Shown here: positions 49,265-57,564 of the stretch, piece by piece
Position numbering within the stretch: the first letter of the stretch is position 1
Layout: each line of letters opens with the position of its first letter
Origin: a virus
Length of the DNA: 59,090 bases
Strand: one strand, 5' to 3'
Virus record (IMG/VR): IMGVR_UViG_3300005581_000015
Location: 1 to 59,090 of that record
Program-made: the position numbers and the translations under genes
Notes under the pieces: model-generated
Seen by the model: only the letters and a program-made list of their open reading frames with translations
The model's database searches: none
What the model was told of the DNA's origin: nothing

Positions 49265-50734
49265 ATGAAAACAGCACAATTGGTTATTTCGGATGAAGTC
49301 AACTGTAAAATTAACGGACTTGATTTAGAAACCCGCAAAACACTAAGCAACAAATTCAAATACGACATTCCTTATGCACGTTATCTTCCTGCGGTTAGGT
49401 TGGGGAGGTGGGATGGTAAGATGGCGTTCTTCCATCTTGGTGGATCGTCATTTGTAAATCTGTTGCCAGAGATACTGCCAATATTAGAACGATATGGTTA
49501 TGATATTGAGTTAGAGGACTTGCGCGAATACTCAACTACCTTCGAATTTACACCTGTTACAGAAACTACGTTTGCACACAAAGCCTGGCCCAAGGGTCAC
49601 CCTGCAGAAGGTCAGTCTGTGGTGCTACGTGACTACCAGGTTGAGATTGTCAACAATTTCTTAACCAATCCGCAGTGCCTGCAAGAGGTAGCCACAGGCG
49701 CAGGCAAGACTTTGATGACTGCGGCTTTGAGTTACAGCATAGAAGCACATGGGCGCAGTATTGTCATTGTTCCCAACAAAAGTCTAGTAACGCAAACAGA
49801 AAAAGATTACATTAATCTTGGATTGGATGTGGGGGTATACTTTGGCGATAGAAAAGAGTATAACAAAACACACACAATCTGTACTTGGCAAAGTCTTAAT
49901 AACATGTTTAAGAAGACTAAGACAGGTGAGGCCGAAGTCAACATACACGACTTTATTGAGGGTGTGGTCTGTGTCATGGTTGATGAAGTACACATGGCCA
50001 AAGCAGACGCACTTAAAACACTATTAACTGGAGTATTTGCTAGAGTGCCTATCCGTTGGGGCTTGACAGGAACCATCCCCAAAGAGCAGTTTGAGTTCCA
50101 AGCATTGCATGTCAGTATTGGTCCTGTGATCAGTAGACTCACAGCCAATGAACTGCAACAACAAGGTGTGCTGGCAAACTGCCATGTCAACATTGTTCAA
50201 CTAATTGACAATGTAGAATACAGCAATTATCAAAGTGAGCTAAAGTACTTGCTGGAAGAAACGGGTAGACTTGACACCATTGCTGGGTTAATTAAACAAG
50301 TCAACGAAACCGGCAACACCTTGGTGCTAGTAGACAGGGTGGCCGCAGGCAAAGAGCTAGCAAGTAGACTAGGAGACCGAGCAGTGTTTGTTAGTGGCGC
50401 AACCAAAGCAAAGGATAGACAAGATGAATATGATGAAGTGGCGGAATCGACTGGTAAGATTATCGTGGCGACTTATGGTGTGGCCGCTGTGGGTATTAAT
50501 ATCCCTCGTATTTTTAATTTGGTACTTTTGGAATCCGGAAAGAGCTTTACAAGAGTTATACAAAGCATTGGGCGCGGCATTAGAAAAGCAGAGGACAAGG
50601 ACTTCGTACAAATCTGGGATGTGACCAGTACTTGTAAATTTGCCAAACGTCATTTAACTAAACGCAAGCAATTTTATCGAGAAGCTAACTATCCTTTTAC
50701 TTTAGAGAAATTAGATTGGATGGTGCTTGCATAA
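49265..50734 (+). CDS. uvsW: UvsW helicase (SF2)
   Basis: A 489-residue SF2 helicase matching T4 UvsW (503 residues). Motif I ATGAGKTLM, motif II VMVDEVHMAK (DEVH), motif III WGLTGTIPK, motif VI QSIGRGIRK. The N-terminal 100 residues (VISDEVNCKINGL with KYDIPYARYLPAVRLGRWDGK) are the UvsW-specific DNA-binding domain. UvsW unwinds R-loops, promotes branch migration and helps switch replication origin use. It lies next to a terminator and its own promoter. The following radical SAM gene overlaps the stop (TAATG). Confidence 0.93.
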   Translation: MKTAQLVISDEVNCKINGLDLETRKTLSNKFKYDIPYARYLPAVRLGRWDGKMAFFHLGGSSFVNLLPEILPILERYGYDIELEDLREYSTTFEFTPVTETTFAHKAWPKGHPAEGQSVVLRDYQVEIVNNFLTNPQCLQEVATGAGKTLMTAALSYSIEAHGRSIVIVPNKSLVTQTEKDYINLGLDVGVYFGDRKEYNKTHTICTWQSLNNMFKKTKTGEAEVNIHDFIEGVVCVMVDEVHMAKADALKTLLTGVFARVPIRWGLTGTIPKEQFEFQALHVSIGPVISRLTANELQQQGVLANCHVNIVQLIDNVEYSNYQSELKYLLEETGRLDTIAGLIKQVNETGNTLVLVDRVAAGKELASRLGDRAVFVSGATKAKDRQDEYDEVAESTGKIIVATYGVAAVGINIPRIFNLVLLESGKSFTRVIQSIGRGIRKAEDKDFVQIWDVTSTCKFAKRHLTKRKQFYREANYPFTLEKLDWMVLA

Positions 50735-51951
50735 TGCAACCTAGTAATCTTTGCCTAGCACCATTCACTTATATGACTTTTGATCCAGCTACAAATGTCA
50801 GCCCGTGCCCAGCATTGGGCGGAAGTGTTTGGAACTTTAAAGATCAGCCGTTACAACGAATCTGGACCAATGAACAGTTAACTGAATTTAGAGACCACAT
50901 GCTAGAAAACAACAAGCATGAAGTGTGCCATCGTTGTTGGGATGAAGAAGCAGTTGGCATGGACAGCGAACGCACAATGTTATGGGATCCAGACAAAGAC
51001 CCCACCGGAGTTAATACTGTAATTCTTGACAGCGGTAAAACAGCCGCAGATATTTTAAGAAATTACAAACAAGGACCAATGCAACTTATTATCAAAGTAG
51101 GCAATGTTTGTAATCTTCGATGCCGTAGTTGTAATTCTGCAGACAGTATTACTTTATCTGTCGAAGGAAAGTATTATGCAGACCATTATGGATTAACAAA
51201 AAATTTCTATCTTAAAGAGACTGAGACTAAAACATTTACTGATGCACAAATTGATGAGATAATCCAATTTTGCAATAACGTTGTTAGGATTGAATTTTAT
51301 GGCGGCGAACCATTATTGGACAAACAGCTTCCTAAATTTTTACGTAAGTTAGTTGAACTTGATCTTGCTAAAAAAATCAATTTAAACATCAGCACCAATG
51401 TCACACACATAATCAGCGATGAGCTAATTGAAACTTTGTCACATTTTAATCATTTAAACATTAATTTAAGCATTGATGCTTGGGGAGATAAGTTTACCTA
51501 TGTACGACATCCAGGTAAGTGGAATGATGTCTACTGCAACATTAAATGGTTTATCCAACTGCGAGATTCAGGAAAACTAAAGCTATCATTATTGATAGCA
51601 ACAACCGTGACAATAATGAATGTCTACAACTTGCCAGAACTGCTAGATGAATTTGATTTGTTGGAATTACCGGTATTCTTAATATTAGCATGGTTCCCAC
51701 ACTATTATTCTATTAGAAACATCCCAGACAATATTGCACAAGCAATTGCCCAACGTCTAACTGCAACCGGCCGCAACAATCTTCGACCCATTACACAGGC
51801 CCTAAGCAACGGCTTTGATGCAGAACACTGGGGCAAATTTAAGAGTTGGACCATCATGGTTGACAAGTATCGCAACGAATCCTTTGCAACAACATTTCCA
51901 GAATACACAAAATTAATAAAAACCTATGACGATAAGGTTGACTTTGTTTGA
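50734..51951 (+). CDS. Radical SAM protein, twitch type (copy 2)
   Basis: A 405-residue radical SAM enzyme. C-x3-C-x2-C at C126, C130 and C133 (VCNLRCRSC). GGEP-like motif FYGGEPLLDKQ. Auxiliary N-terminal cysteines C7, C25, C65 and C68, as in copies 1 and 3, suggest a second iron-sulphur cluster in a twitch domain. The start MQPSNLCLAPF at 50734 overlaps the uvsW stop and is preferred over 50716. Substrate unknown. Confidence 0.82.
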   Translation: MQPSNLCLAPFTYMTFDPATNVSPCPALGGSVWNFKDQPLQRIWTNEQLTEFRDHMLENNKHEVCHRCWDEEAVGMDSERTMLWDPDKDPTGVNTVILDSGKTAADILRNYKQGPMQLIIKVGNVCNLRCRSCNSADSITLSVEGKYYADHYGLTKNFYLKETETKTFTDAQIDEIIQFCNNVVRIEFYGGEPLLDKQLPKFLRKLVELDLAKKINLNISTNVTHIISDELIETLSHFNHLNINLSIDAWGDKFTYVRHPGKWNDVYCNIKWFIQLRDSGKLKLSLLIATTVTIMNVYNLPELLDEFDLLELPVFLILAWFPHYYSIRNIPDNIAQAIAQRLTATGRNNLRPITQALSNGFDAEHWGKFKSWTIMVDKYRNESFATTFPEYTKLIKTYDDKVDFV

Positions 51952-51966
51952 CAAATCGTTTAATAT
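51938..51966 (+). promoter_or_regulatory. Sigma70-type promoter giving a leaderless transcript
   Basis: TTGACT (51938-51943), 17-bp spacer, TAATAT (51961-51966), then 6 nt and the ATG at 51973. The spacing is identical to those before dexA and gp61. No Shine-Dalgarno sequence is present. Confidence 0.6.
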
Positions 51967-51972
51967 ACTAAC

Positions 51973-52473
51973 ATGCAAATACTAACTTTAGACGACACAT
52001 CATATGAATTAAATAGCTTGCCAGACGAAGTTGAAGACTTGCGTTTTGCTATTTTTGACAACTCAAACACACAAGATCCAGATTATTATTTTATTCCGTT
52101 GATCTTTCTTGAAAGTTTTACAGCGCCAGCCTTAGTATTACAAATTGGTAGCCACACAGTTAAAATGCCACTGGACTGGCAAATCTTAATTGGAGAGCCA
52201 GACCTAGGTGACTTGGAAGTTCTGCCTCTAACTTCAATAAATGATCGTGGGTTTACGGTATTCCAATTCAATCCACTGAGTAGTTTTAGGCCTAGTTTTT
52301 TGCCCATTGAGATAGTTGACGTCTACAGTGAAGTAACATGGTTTGCTCCTAAATTAAAGAATGGGCAATTCCTATGTGTGCCACTAGACGGTAGTGACAA
52401 TCCTGAATGTGTTTATTTTGTTAAAGATGTAAGTCGTAACTGTGAGATTGTAGATTATAACAAGGCCTGGTAA
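51973..52473 (+). CDS. Hypothetical protein
   Basis: A 166-residue acidic protein with conserved-looking PLIFLESFTAPALVLQIGSHTVKMPLDWQILIGEPDLGDLEVLP. Beta-strand content is high; a possible single-domain regulatory protein. I recognise the type from aquatic T4-like phages but have no function for it. It opens a five-gene cluster including gp62-like and DnaE-like proteins. Stop overlaps the next start (TAATG). The surrounding promoter suggests early expression. Confidence 0.7.
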   Translation: MQILTLDDTSYELNSLPDEVEDLRFAIFDNSNTQDPDYYFIPLIFLESFTAPALVLQIGSHTVKMPLDWQILIGEPDLGDLEVLPLTSINDRGFTVFQFNPLSSFRPSFLPIEIVDVYSEVTWFAPKLKNGQFLCVPLDGSDNPECVYFVKDVSRNCEIVDYNKAW

Positions 52474-52913
52474 TGTCTGATAAACTTGATATCAAAAATG
52501 AAATGCGACAGTTTGATAGAAAGAATCGCAATTTCTATCGAGAGTTAACCAACGAGGAACGCAAAAAGTTTAGCAACTATCTCATGATTCGGTGGGGTAG
52601 TGCTGTGGATGGTTCTAGAGAGTTACAGGAATTTTATTTAATTGCAACCAATCAACGATTAAACAAACATTTTTTTACAATAAACCACCATCCAGAGTTA
52701 CAGTGGTTGTTGGCAACTACTGTTAGTCCAGACATGGGTGCACAATATCACCCTTGGATCAAACCCAACAAAAAGGGCGAGGGTAGTAAAAACAAAAAAC
52801 TATTGGCACAGCTATACCCTACATATAAAAACGATGACTTAGAAGTGTTGGCACAATTAGTGACCACAAAAGAGATACAACAAGAATTAAAACGAGTTGG
52901 AATAGAATCTTAA
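52473..52913 (+). CDS. 62: Sliding-clamp loader small subunit (gp62-like)
   Basis: A 146-residue protein resembling gp62 of aquatic T4-like phages. After an N-terminal charged helix, the segment FYLIATNQRLNKHFFTINHHPELQWLLATTVSP corresponds to the conserved central gp62 block, and YHPWIKPNKK to the KRFSKWxK segment. In T4 the gp44/gp62 complex loads the gp45 clamp. T4 gp62 is 187 residues. The gene sits near primase and helicase genes, in line with a replication function. Similarity is read by eye; a false match is possible. Confidence 0.55.
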   Translation: MSDKLDIKNEMRQFDRKNRNFYRELTNEERKKFSNYLMIRWGSAVDGSRELQEFYLIATNQRLNKHFFTINHHPELQWLLATTVSPDMGAQYHPWIKPNKKGEGSKNKKLLAQLYPTYKNDDLEVLAQLVTTKEIQQELKRVGIES

Positions 52914-52914
52914 C

Positions 52915-53835
52915 ATGGCTAAAATTGGAGACATCAAAGACAAGGTTGTAATTGTTGATTATGTCCCAGCATCACACGGGCATTTTATCATAGATACCCT
53001 ACATTCATTGATGTTAAATCGAACATCCATTGATGAATCAATTGGCAATAAAAACTATCATCATTCTTCAGTTATTCCGCAGCCGGTTCTTTGGGGGCAA
53101 ACACTAGAACAAAATATCAACTCTGTTGAATTTATAAATGATAGTTGGATCTCAGACTGTGATAAATTATTTTGGCCATCGCATTGGTCTAATTATTGGT
53201 TGGAAAAACGTTTAGACAAACAACATATCAAATTGCTTAAACGTGACATCGACAATTATCCTATGATAGAAATATATGTAGGCAAAGAATTTTATTTCCG
53301 TTGGTTAATTAATTGGTGGTTTAATGTTGGCACAGTACCAAAAGACAGCATTGCTGATAACAGATATTTTGTAGATAATTTTTATAAAATTTCTCAAGAC
53401 ATACAAAGTACCCGTATGTTTACTACCGCAGTGTCACAAGCCATAACCACTAACCCAGAGAATCATAGGTATACTACTGTTGAAGTAATTTCGATGTTAG
53501 AGGAAATGATAAAGATTGCACACAGCAACACTTATGTTGCGGGCAACACCTGGCCACAACGCCCTTTGAAATCGTTTTATCTAACAAATAAAATCATTTC
53601 ATTTGACATGGCACAATTTTATAGTTACAATAAGTTTGTTGCAATGATAAACAAAATTAAAAATTTCTTTGCACTGCAATTTGATGTCAACGAAGAATAT
53701 TTAAAACATACTTGGATTAGATTCATAAACAATCAGTACCCAATACAAGTATACAACGAATCGGTGCCAGACAACAACTTGCATGTCATTGAACAAGCAT
53801 ATAGATCTTTTTTAAAAAAATGCAAGCTACAATAA
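52915..53835 (+). CDS. Hypothetical protein
   Basis: A 306-residue protein starting VVIVDYVPASHGHFIIDTL, a strand-Gly-loop-helix start like that of 10054-10656 and of sulfotransferase-like proteins. Aromatic-rich (many Trp, Tyr, His), e.g. YFRWLINWWFNVG. No other motif. It overlaps the next gene by 16 bp. I cannot assign a function. Confidence 0.6.
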   Translation: MAKIGDIKDKVVIVDYVPASHGHFIIDTLHSLMLNRTSIDESIGNKNYHHSSVIPQPVLWGQTLEQNINSVEFINDSWISDCDKLFWPSHWSNYWLEKRLDKQHIKLLKRDIDNYPMIEIYVGKEFYFRWLINWWFNVGTVPKDSIADNRYFVDNFYKISQDIQSTRMFTTAVSQAITTNPENHRYTTVEVISMLEEMIKIAHSNTYVAGNTWPQRPLKSFYLTNKIISFDMAQFYSYNKFVAMINKIKNFFALQFDVNEEYLKHTWIRFINNQYPIQVYNESVPDNNLHVIEQAYRSFLKKCKLQ

Positions 53836-54512
53836 AAATAACTTACAGTTGTCAATATTGTAAAAAAGAATTTGCCAAAGAATCAACCGTGAGCAGTCAC
53901 ATGTGTGAGTCCAAGCGCCGTCATTTAGAAATTGATGACCGCGGTGTACAACTTGGGTACCGAGCATTCTTAAGATTCTTTGAGATTGCTGCCAAAAGTT
54001 CACGCACAAAGGATTATTCAGATTTTGTTGGTAGTCCGTACTATCGTGCGTTTGTTAAGTTTGGCAAGTATATTATTGGTGTTAAAGCAATTGCACCAGA
54101 AGCATTTGTTGATTGGCTATTAAAGAATAACAAAAAAATAGATTATTGGTGCAAGGATAGTTTGTATTCAGAATTTTTAAATCAGCATTTAAAAGTTGAG
54201 TCAGTGTCAGACGCACTTGCTCGAGCAATCGAATACGGAATCAACTGGGGCGAAACACAGGGCATGCAGGCACATGACATCATGAGATATGGTAGCCCCA
54301 ACAGAATAGTGTTTGCAATAACCACAGGTAGGATCAGCGCCTGGGCAGTATACAATTCAGATTCAGGGCAAGAGTTTTTAAACAAACTAACTGGAGAGCA
54401 TCTGACAATGATATGGCCATTTATTGATACAGACTTTTGGCAAAAGAAATTCCAAGACAATTCAGATGATCAGGCTTATGCACGTAAAATGTTAAAAATG
54501 GCAGGATGGTAA
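53820..54512 (+). CDS. Protein with N-terminal C2H2-like zinc finger
   Basis: A 230-residue protein. CQYCKKEFAKESTVSSHMC at residues 11-29 forms a C-x2-C-x(n)-H-x2-C-like finger. The remaining 190 residues are alpha-helical (YRAFVKFGKYIIGVKAIAPEAFVDW and FAITTGRISAWAVYNSDSGQEFL). A DNA- or RNA-binding role is suggested by the finger only. It overlaps the gene before it. It lies directly upstream of the DnaE-like mini-protein and may act with it. Confidence 0.65.
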   Translation: MQATIKITYSCQYCKKEFAKESTVSSHMCESKRRHLEIDDRGVQLGYRAFLRFFEIAAKSSRTKDYSDFVGSPYYRAFVKFGKYIIGVKAIAPEAFVDWLLKNNKKIDYWCKDSLYSEFLNQHLKVESVSDALARAIEYGINWGETQGMQAHDIMRYGSPNRIVFAITTGRISAWAVYNSDSGQEFLNKLTGEHLTMIWPFIDTDFWQKKFQDNSDDQAYARKMLKMAGW

Positions 54513-54514
54513 TA

Positions 54515-55087
54515 ATGAGCGCAGACATTGATATTGACTTTGGTGATAGATCATCCATTTTGAAGTTGATCAAACACACGCCAGCAATGCAAATTACTCA
54601 AGGGGTAGCTAGGATACACAACAGCGGAGTATATGTCACAGACATTCCCGGGGATCCAATTAATAATTTTGCATCAATTGAGTATAATGAAGCTGAGAGC
54701 CGTGGGTATTTTAAAATTGACTTTTTAAATATGGGTGTTTACCAACTGGTGCAAAGTCCTAATCACTATCAAGAGATGATAGATGCAACCCCTCCTTGGG
54801 ATAGATTATGGCAGGATACTGCATGGGCCAGCCAGCTGGTGCACGTGGGTAACTACACTGAACTGTTGCAGAAAATGCAACCAAAGAATATACCGCAAAT
54901 GGCGGCTTTTATTAGTATTATTAGACCAGGCAAGGCTCATCTGCAAAATAAACCCTGGAAAGAAGTGTTTGAGTCAGTCTGGGATGGCAACGATTCTTTA
55001 GGGTATACATTTAAAAAATCACATGCAATCAGTTATGCCGCCCTGGTGGCATTGCACATGAATTTGTTAAATACTACAAACGTTTAA
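54515..55087 (+). CDS. Miniature DnaE-like protein (DNA polymerase III alpha palm motifs)
   Basis: A 190-residue protein that carries, in order, signatures of the bacterial C-family polymerase: DIDIDFGDR at residues 4-12 (DnaE PDxDxDF, the first two catalytic Asp), RIHNSGVYVTDIPGDPI at 33-49 (DnaE RNxGxHAxGVVI), RGYFKIDFLNMGVYQL at 63-78 (DnaE GLxKFDFLGL, third catalytic Asp), MAAFISIIRPGK (DnaE RPGP), and FKKSHAISYAALVA (DnaE NKSHSAAYAL). DnaE is near 1160 residues; PHP, thumb and fingers are absent. The start at ATG 54515 is used. Whether it polymerises DNA is open; it may be a degenerate polymerase or replication regulator. Confidence 0.72.
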   Translation: MSADIDIDFGDRSSILKLIKHTPAMQITQGVARIHNSGVYVTDIPGDPINNFASIEYNEAESRGYFKIDFLNMGVYQLVQSPNHYQEMIDATPPWDRLWQDTAWASQLVHVGNYTELLQKMQPKNIPQMAAFISIIRPGKAHLQNKPWKEVFESVWDGNDSLGYTFKKSHAISYAALVALHMNLLNTTNV

Positions 55088-55448
55088 CTAGTGTGATACT
55101 TCTACGTTTACCTTTTTTACTAGAAATATTGTTTAAACTACACACCGGGCCGTGTAGGATTTCAAGTTCTCTGTTATTAAATGTGCGTAGCGTGAAGCGA
55201 AATTGGGTCCAATCTTCTTTTAAGAAGATGTTTATGGGAACCTGCCTATTACTTTCCCACCACCAGGTGTTGCCAAGTTCTAAAAATACTTGCTTTTGTA
55301 TTTGCCCGTGAATCATGGCAAAATCGTAGATGGTTGTAATATCTGCGTTTCTGTTTTGTACTATACCAATATACTCCGTGTTGCTATAAACACAGAGTGT
55401 AATAAAGGGGTACTTTTCTGCAAGTTTTGTTAATATATCATTGCCCAT
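55074..55448 (-). CDS. Hypothetical conserved phage protein
   Basis: A 124-residue protein on the minus strand. YIGIVQNRNADITTIYDF with TWWWESNRQVPINIFLKEDW is a pattern I associate with small conserved proteins of aquatic T4-like phages, function unknown. Its 3' end overlaps the DnaE-like gene by 14 bases; its start abuts the late box of the next gene. Lone reverse gene among forward ones. Confidence 0.65.
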   Translation of the reverse strand: MGNDILTKLAEKYPFITLCVYSNTEYIGIVQNRNADITTIYDFAMIHGQIQKQVFLELGNTWWWESNRQVPINIFLKEDWTQFRFTLRTFNNRELEILHGPVCSLNNISSKKGKRRSITLVKRL

Positions 55449-55453
55449 AAATA
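55447..55453 (+). promoter_or_regulatory. T4-type late promoter box (ATAAATA)
   Basis: ATAAATA 17 nt before the ATG at 55471, with AAAAAGAGATC ribosome binding site. It overlaps the start codon of the divergent gene at 55448. Confidence 0.6.
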
Positions 55454-55470
55454 TTTAAAAAGAGATCAAC

Positions 55471-56537
55471 ATGTATTCAACCACCGTTTACTTATACCAA
55501 CAAATTCAAAAGGTTTTATTGGTGGACACCAGTGGTGCCTATTTTACCGCGAGATATAATCCTGTGTACGCAAAACAATTAACCATCAACAAAGGGGTTG
55601 ACAATGTGCTGTTGTTTGAGTTTATCAATCAAGAGCAAAAGCCTGTCAACGTTACTGGTAGTACGTTTATTTTCCGCTTGCTAAGTCAAGACGGCAGTCA
55701 AATACTAGTTAGCAAAGAAATGGTGGCACTGAGTGCAAATCTGGGCAGAGTTAAAGTAGTGTTAGAGCCCAGCGACACTGACAACATTGTTGCCCAGCCT
55801 GCCAGTTACAGCATAGAACGCTTTAGTGGTAGCTATGAGCAAGCAGTGTTTACCAATGGTAATAGCGCGGCACGTGGTGATGCTAATGTAGTTGACAGTG
55901 TATTTCCGGAATTTATTGACAGCCGAGAAGTAACAATTCCCACTGTTAATCTTGGCGCCATGTATCCCACCACAAACGGTGCCAATGGCTGGCCCGACTG
56001 GGGAGGTAATCAACCTCCCTATAATCAATTACAGTTGACTGAGTTTTATAGCAGCCATTTTACCACCTATAATGGGTTAGTGACAATACGCATGAACATG
56101 CTGAACTTCACTGGCACAGTTAAAGTACAGTCAGCGGATACCTACCAAAGTCCTTGGTATGATGTTTCAGACAGTACACAGTACCTTAACAAAAGTGGAC
56201 AGGTTTATATGAATGTATTGGGTTTCTATCCATTGTTGCGCCTGGCATTTAACAAGAGCATCGGCACAGGAGCATCAGCAACTGCCACTGTGGAAGATAG
56301 TGTAGTAACTGCAATCACTATAAAGAACGGTGGGCTAGGTTATATTGCCGCACCCAATGTTACTATTTTGGGCGATGGTGCAGGAGCGATTGCTACAGCC
56401 GAAATCAATGGCGGCACCGTGACAATATCAACCTGATAAGTGGAGGTAGTGGATATTGGCCAGCTAATTTTTCTAATACCGATAACGCCGTAGTAGTAAT
56501 CAACACAGGATTTATTTTAGATATCCTTGCTCGTTGA
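55471..56537 (+). pseudogene. Virion structural gene with a -1 frameshift near its 3' end
   Basis: The intact frame (55471-56436, 321 residues) opens with a BppU-like N-terminal domain (LTINKGVDNVLLFEFINQ, TGSTFIFRLLSQDG) and ends in repeats such as GLGYIAAPNVTILGDGAGA. It stops abruptly after GGTVTIST. In the next frame the sequence continues NINLISGGSGYWP to 56537, the expected end of such repeats. One missing A near 56425 explains it. It may be a sequence error, a mutation, or a programmed -1 shift. Probably a baseplate or fibre component. Confidence 0.6.
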
Positions 56538-56562
56538 CCTGCAATAATTATTATGCTATAAT
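56534..56562 (+). promoter_or_regulatory. Sigma70-type promoter giving a leaderless gp61 transcript
   Basis: TTGACC (56534-56539), 17-bp spacer, TATAAT (56557-56562) with extended -10 TGC. Then 6 nt and the ATG at 56569. No Shine-Dalgarno sequence. Confidence 0.8.
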
Positions 56563-56568
56563 CATAGC

Positions 56569-57564
56569 ATGATCGATCTGGCATCCTACCTACCTGCAAA
56601 AAGAAAACATACCCCATCGGGATGGATGAGTTTCAATGCGGTTTGTTGCACACACAATGGCAACAATTTGGACAAGCGGCAACGTGGTGGTATCAAGTTG
56701 TCAGACCAAGGTTGGAGTTACCATTGCTTTAACTGTGGATACACTGCTAGTTTTATTTTAGGTCGCACTCTGAGCTTTAAAGCTCGAAAGCTATTAAGTT
56801 GGATGGGGGTGCCGGATCACGAAATTGACATGGCTAATCTTGAAAGCCTAAGACACAAAAGCATACATGGCATTCTTGATGAACGACAACAAACGTTCAA
56901 TGCATTGGCTGCAATTGAGTTTGGAGACGCTGATGATTTACCTCCTTTTAGTGAAGTCGTCACAGAAGACTATCCTTATTATTGGAAATATATTCGCCAG
57001 AGACATGTCCCAGAAGATTTTCCTATACTAACTGCAATTAAAAATGATGGTGTTCATTGGGTTAGACCTTTTGTGCTGGTACCGTTTACATATGACAACA
57101 AGGTAGTGGGCTGGACTGCTAGATTTTTAGATAATAAACTACCCAAGTATATTAATCATTCGCAACCGGGGTATGTATTTGGCACAGACTTACAACAATC
57201 AAACTGGGAACATGTTCTGGTGATGGAAGGCATTTTTGACGCACTCAGTATTGGCGGCCTTGCAGTTATGCACAACACTGTCAGCGACAGTCAAGCTAGA
57301 TTAATACGTAGTTTAGGCAAACAGGTAACTGTTGTGCCTGACCAGGACAAAGCAGGATTAGAATTAATTGATCGTGCTGTAGAACTAGGATGGGCAGTAA
57401 GTATACCCACCTGGCCAGAACATATTAAAGATGTAAACGATGCTGTAATAGCATATGGTAGGTTGGGTGCATTATTAACTATAATGCAGGCAAGGGAGAC
57501 CAGTAGAATTAAAATAGAAATGCACAAGAAAAAACTCATCAAGACATTGGCATTAAAAAAATGA
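56569..57564 (+). CDS. 61: DNA primase (gp61-like)
   Basis: A 331-residue DnaG-type primase matching T4 gp61 (342 residues). Zinc-binding N-terminus: VCCTHNGNNLDKR with WSYHCFNCGY. TOPRIM core: LVMEGIFDALSI and VPDQDKAGLELI. It makes RNA primers together with gp41 helicase, encoded 1.1 kb downstream behind a radical SAM gene. The ATG is at 56569 next to the promoter, so a leaderless start is likely. Confidence 0.9.
   Translation: MIDLASYLPAKRKHTPSGWMSFNAVCCTHNGNNLDKRQRGGIKLSDQGWSYHCFNCGYTASFILGRTLSFKARKLLSWMGVPDHEIDMANLESLRHKSIHGILDERQQTFNALAAIEFGDADDLPPFSEVVTEDYPYYWKYIRQRHVPEDFPILTAIKNDGVHWVRPFVLVPFTYDNKVVGWTARFLDNKLPKYINHSQPGYVFGTDLQQSNWEHVLVMEGIFDALSIGGLAVMHNTVSDSQARLIRSLGKQVTVVPDQDKAGLELIDRAVELGWAVSIPTWPEHIKDVNDAVIAYGRLGALLTIMQARETSRIKIEMHKKKLIKTLALKK

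Noticed and set aside
49265-50734. Restriction-type or defence-system SF2 helicase
   Set aside because: N-terminal domain, length and motif spacing all match UvsW; no restriction partner nearby.
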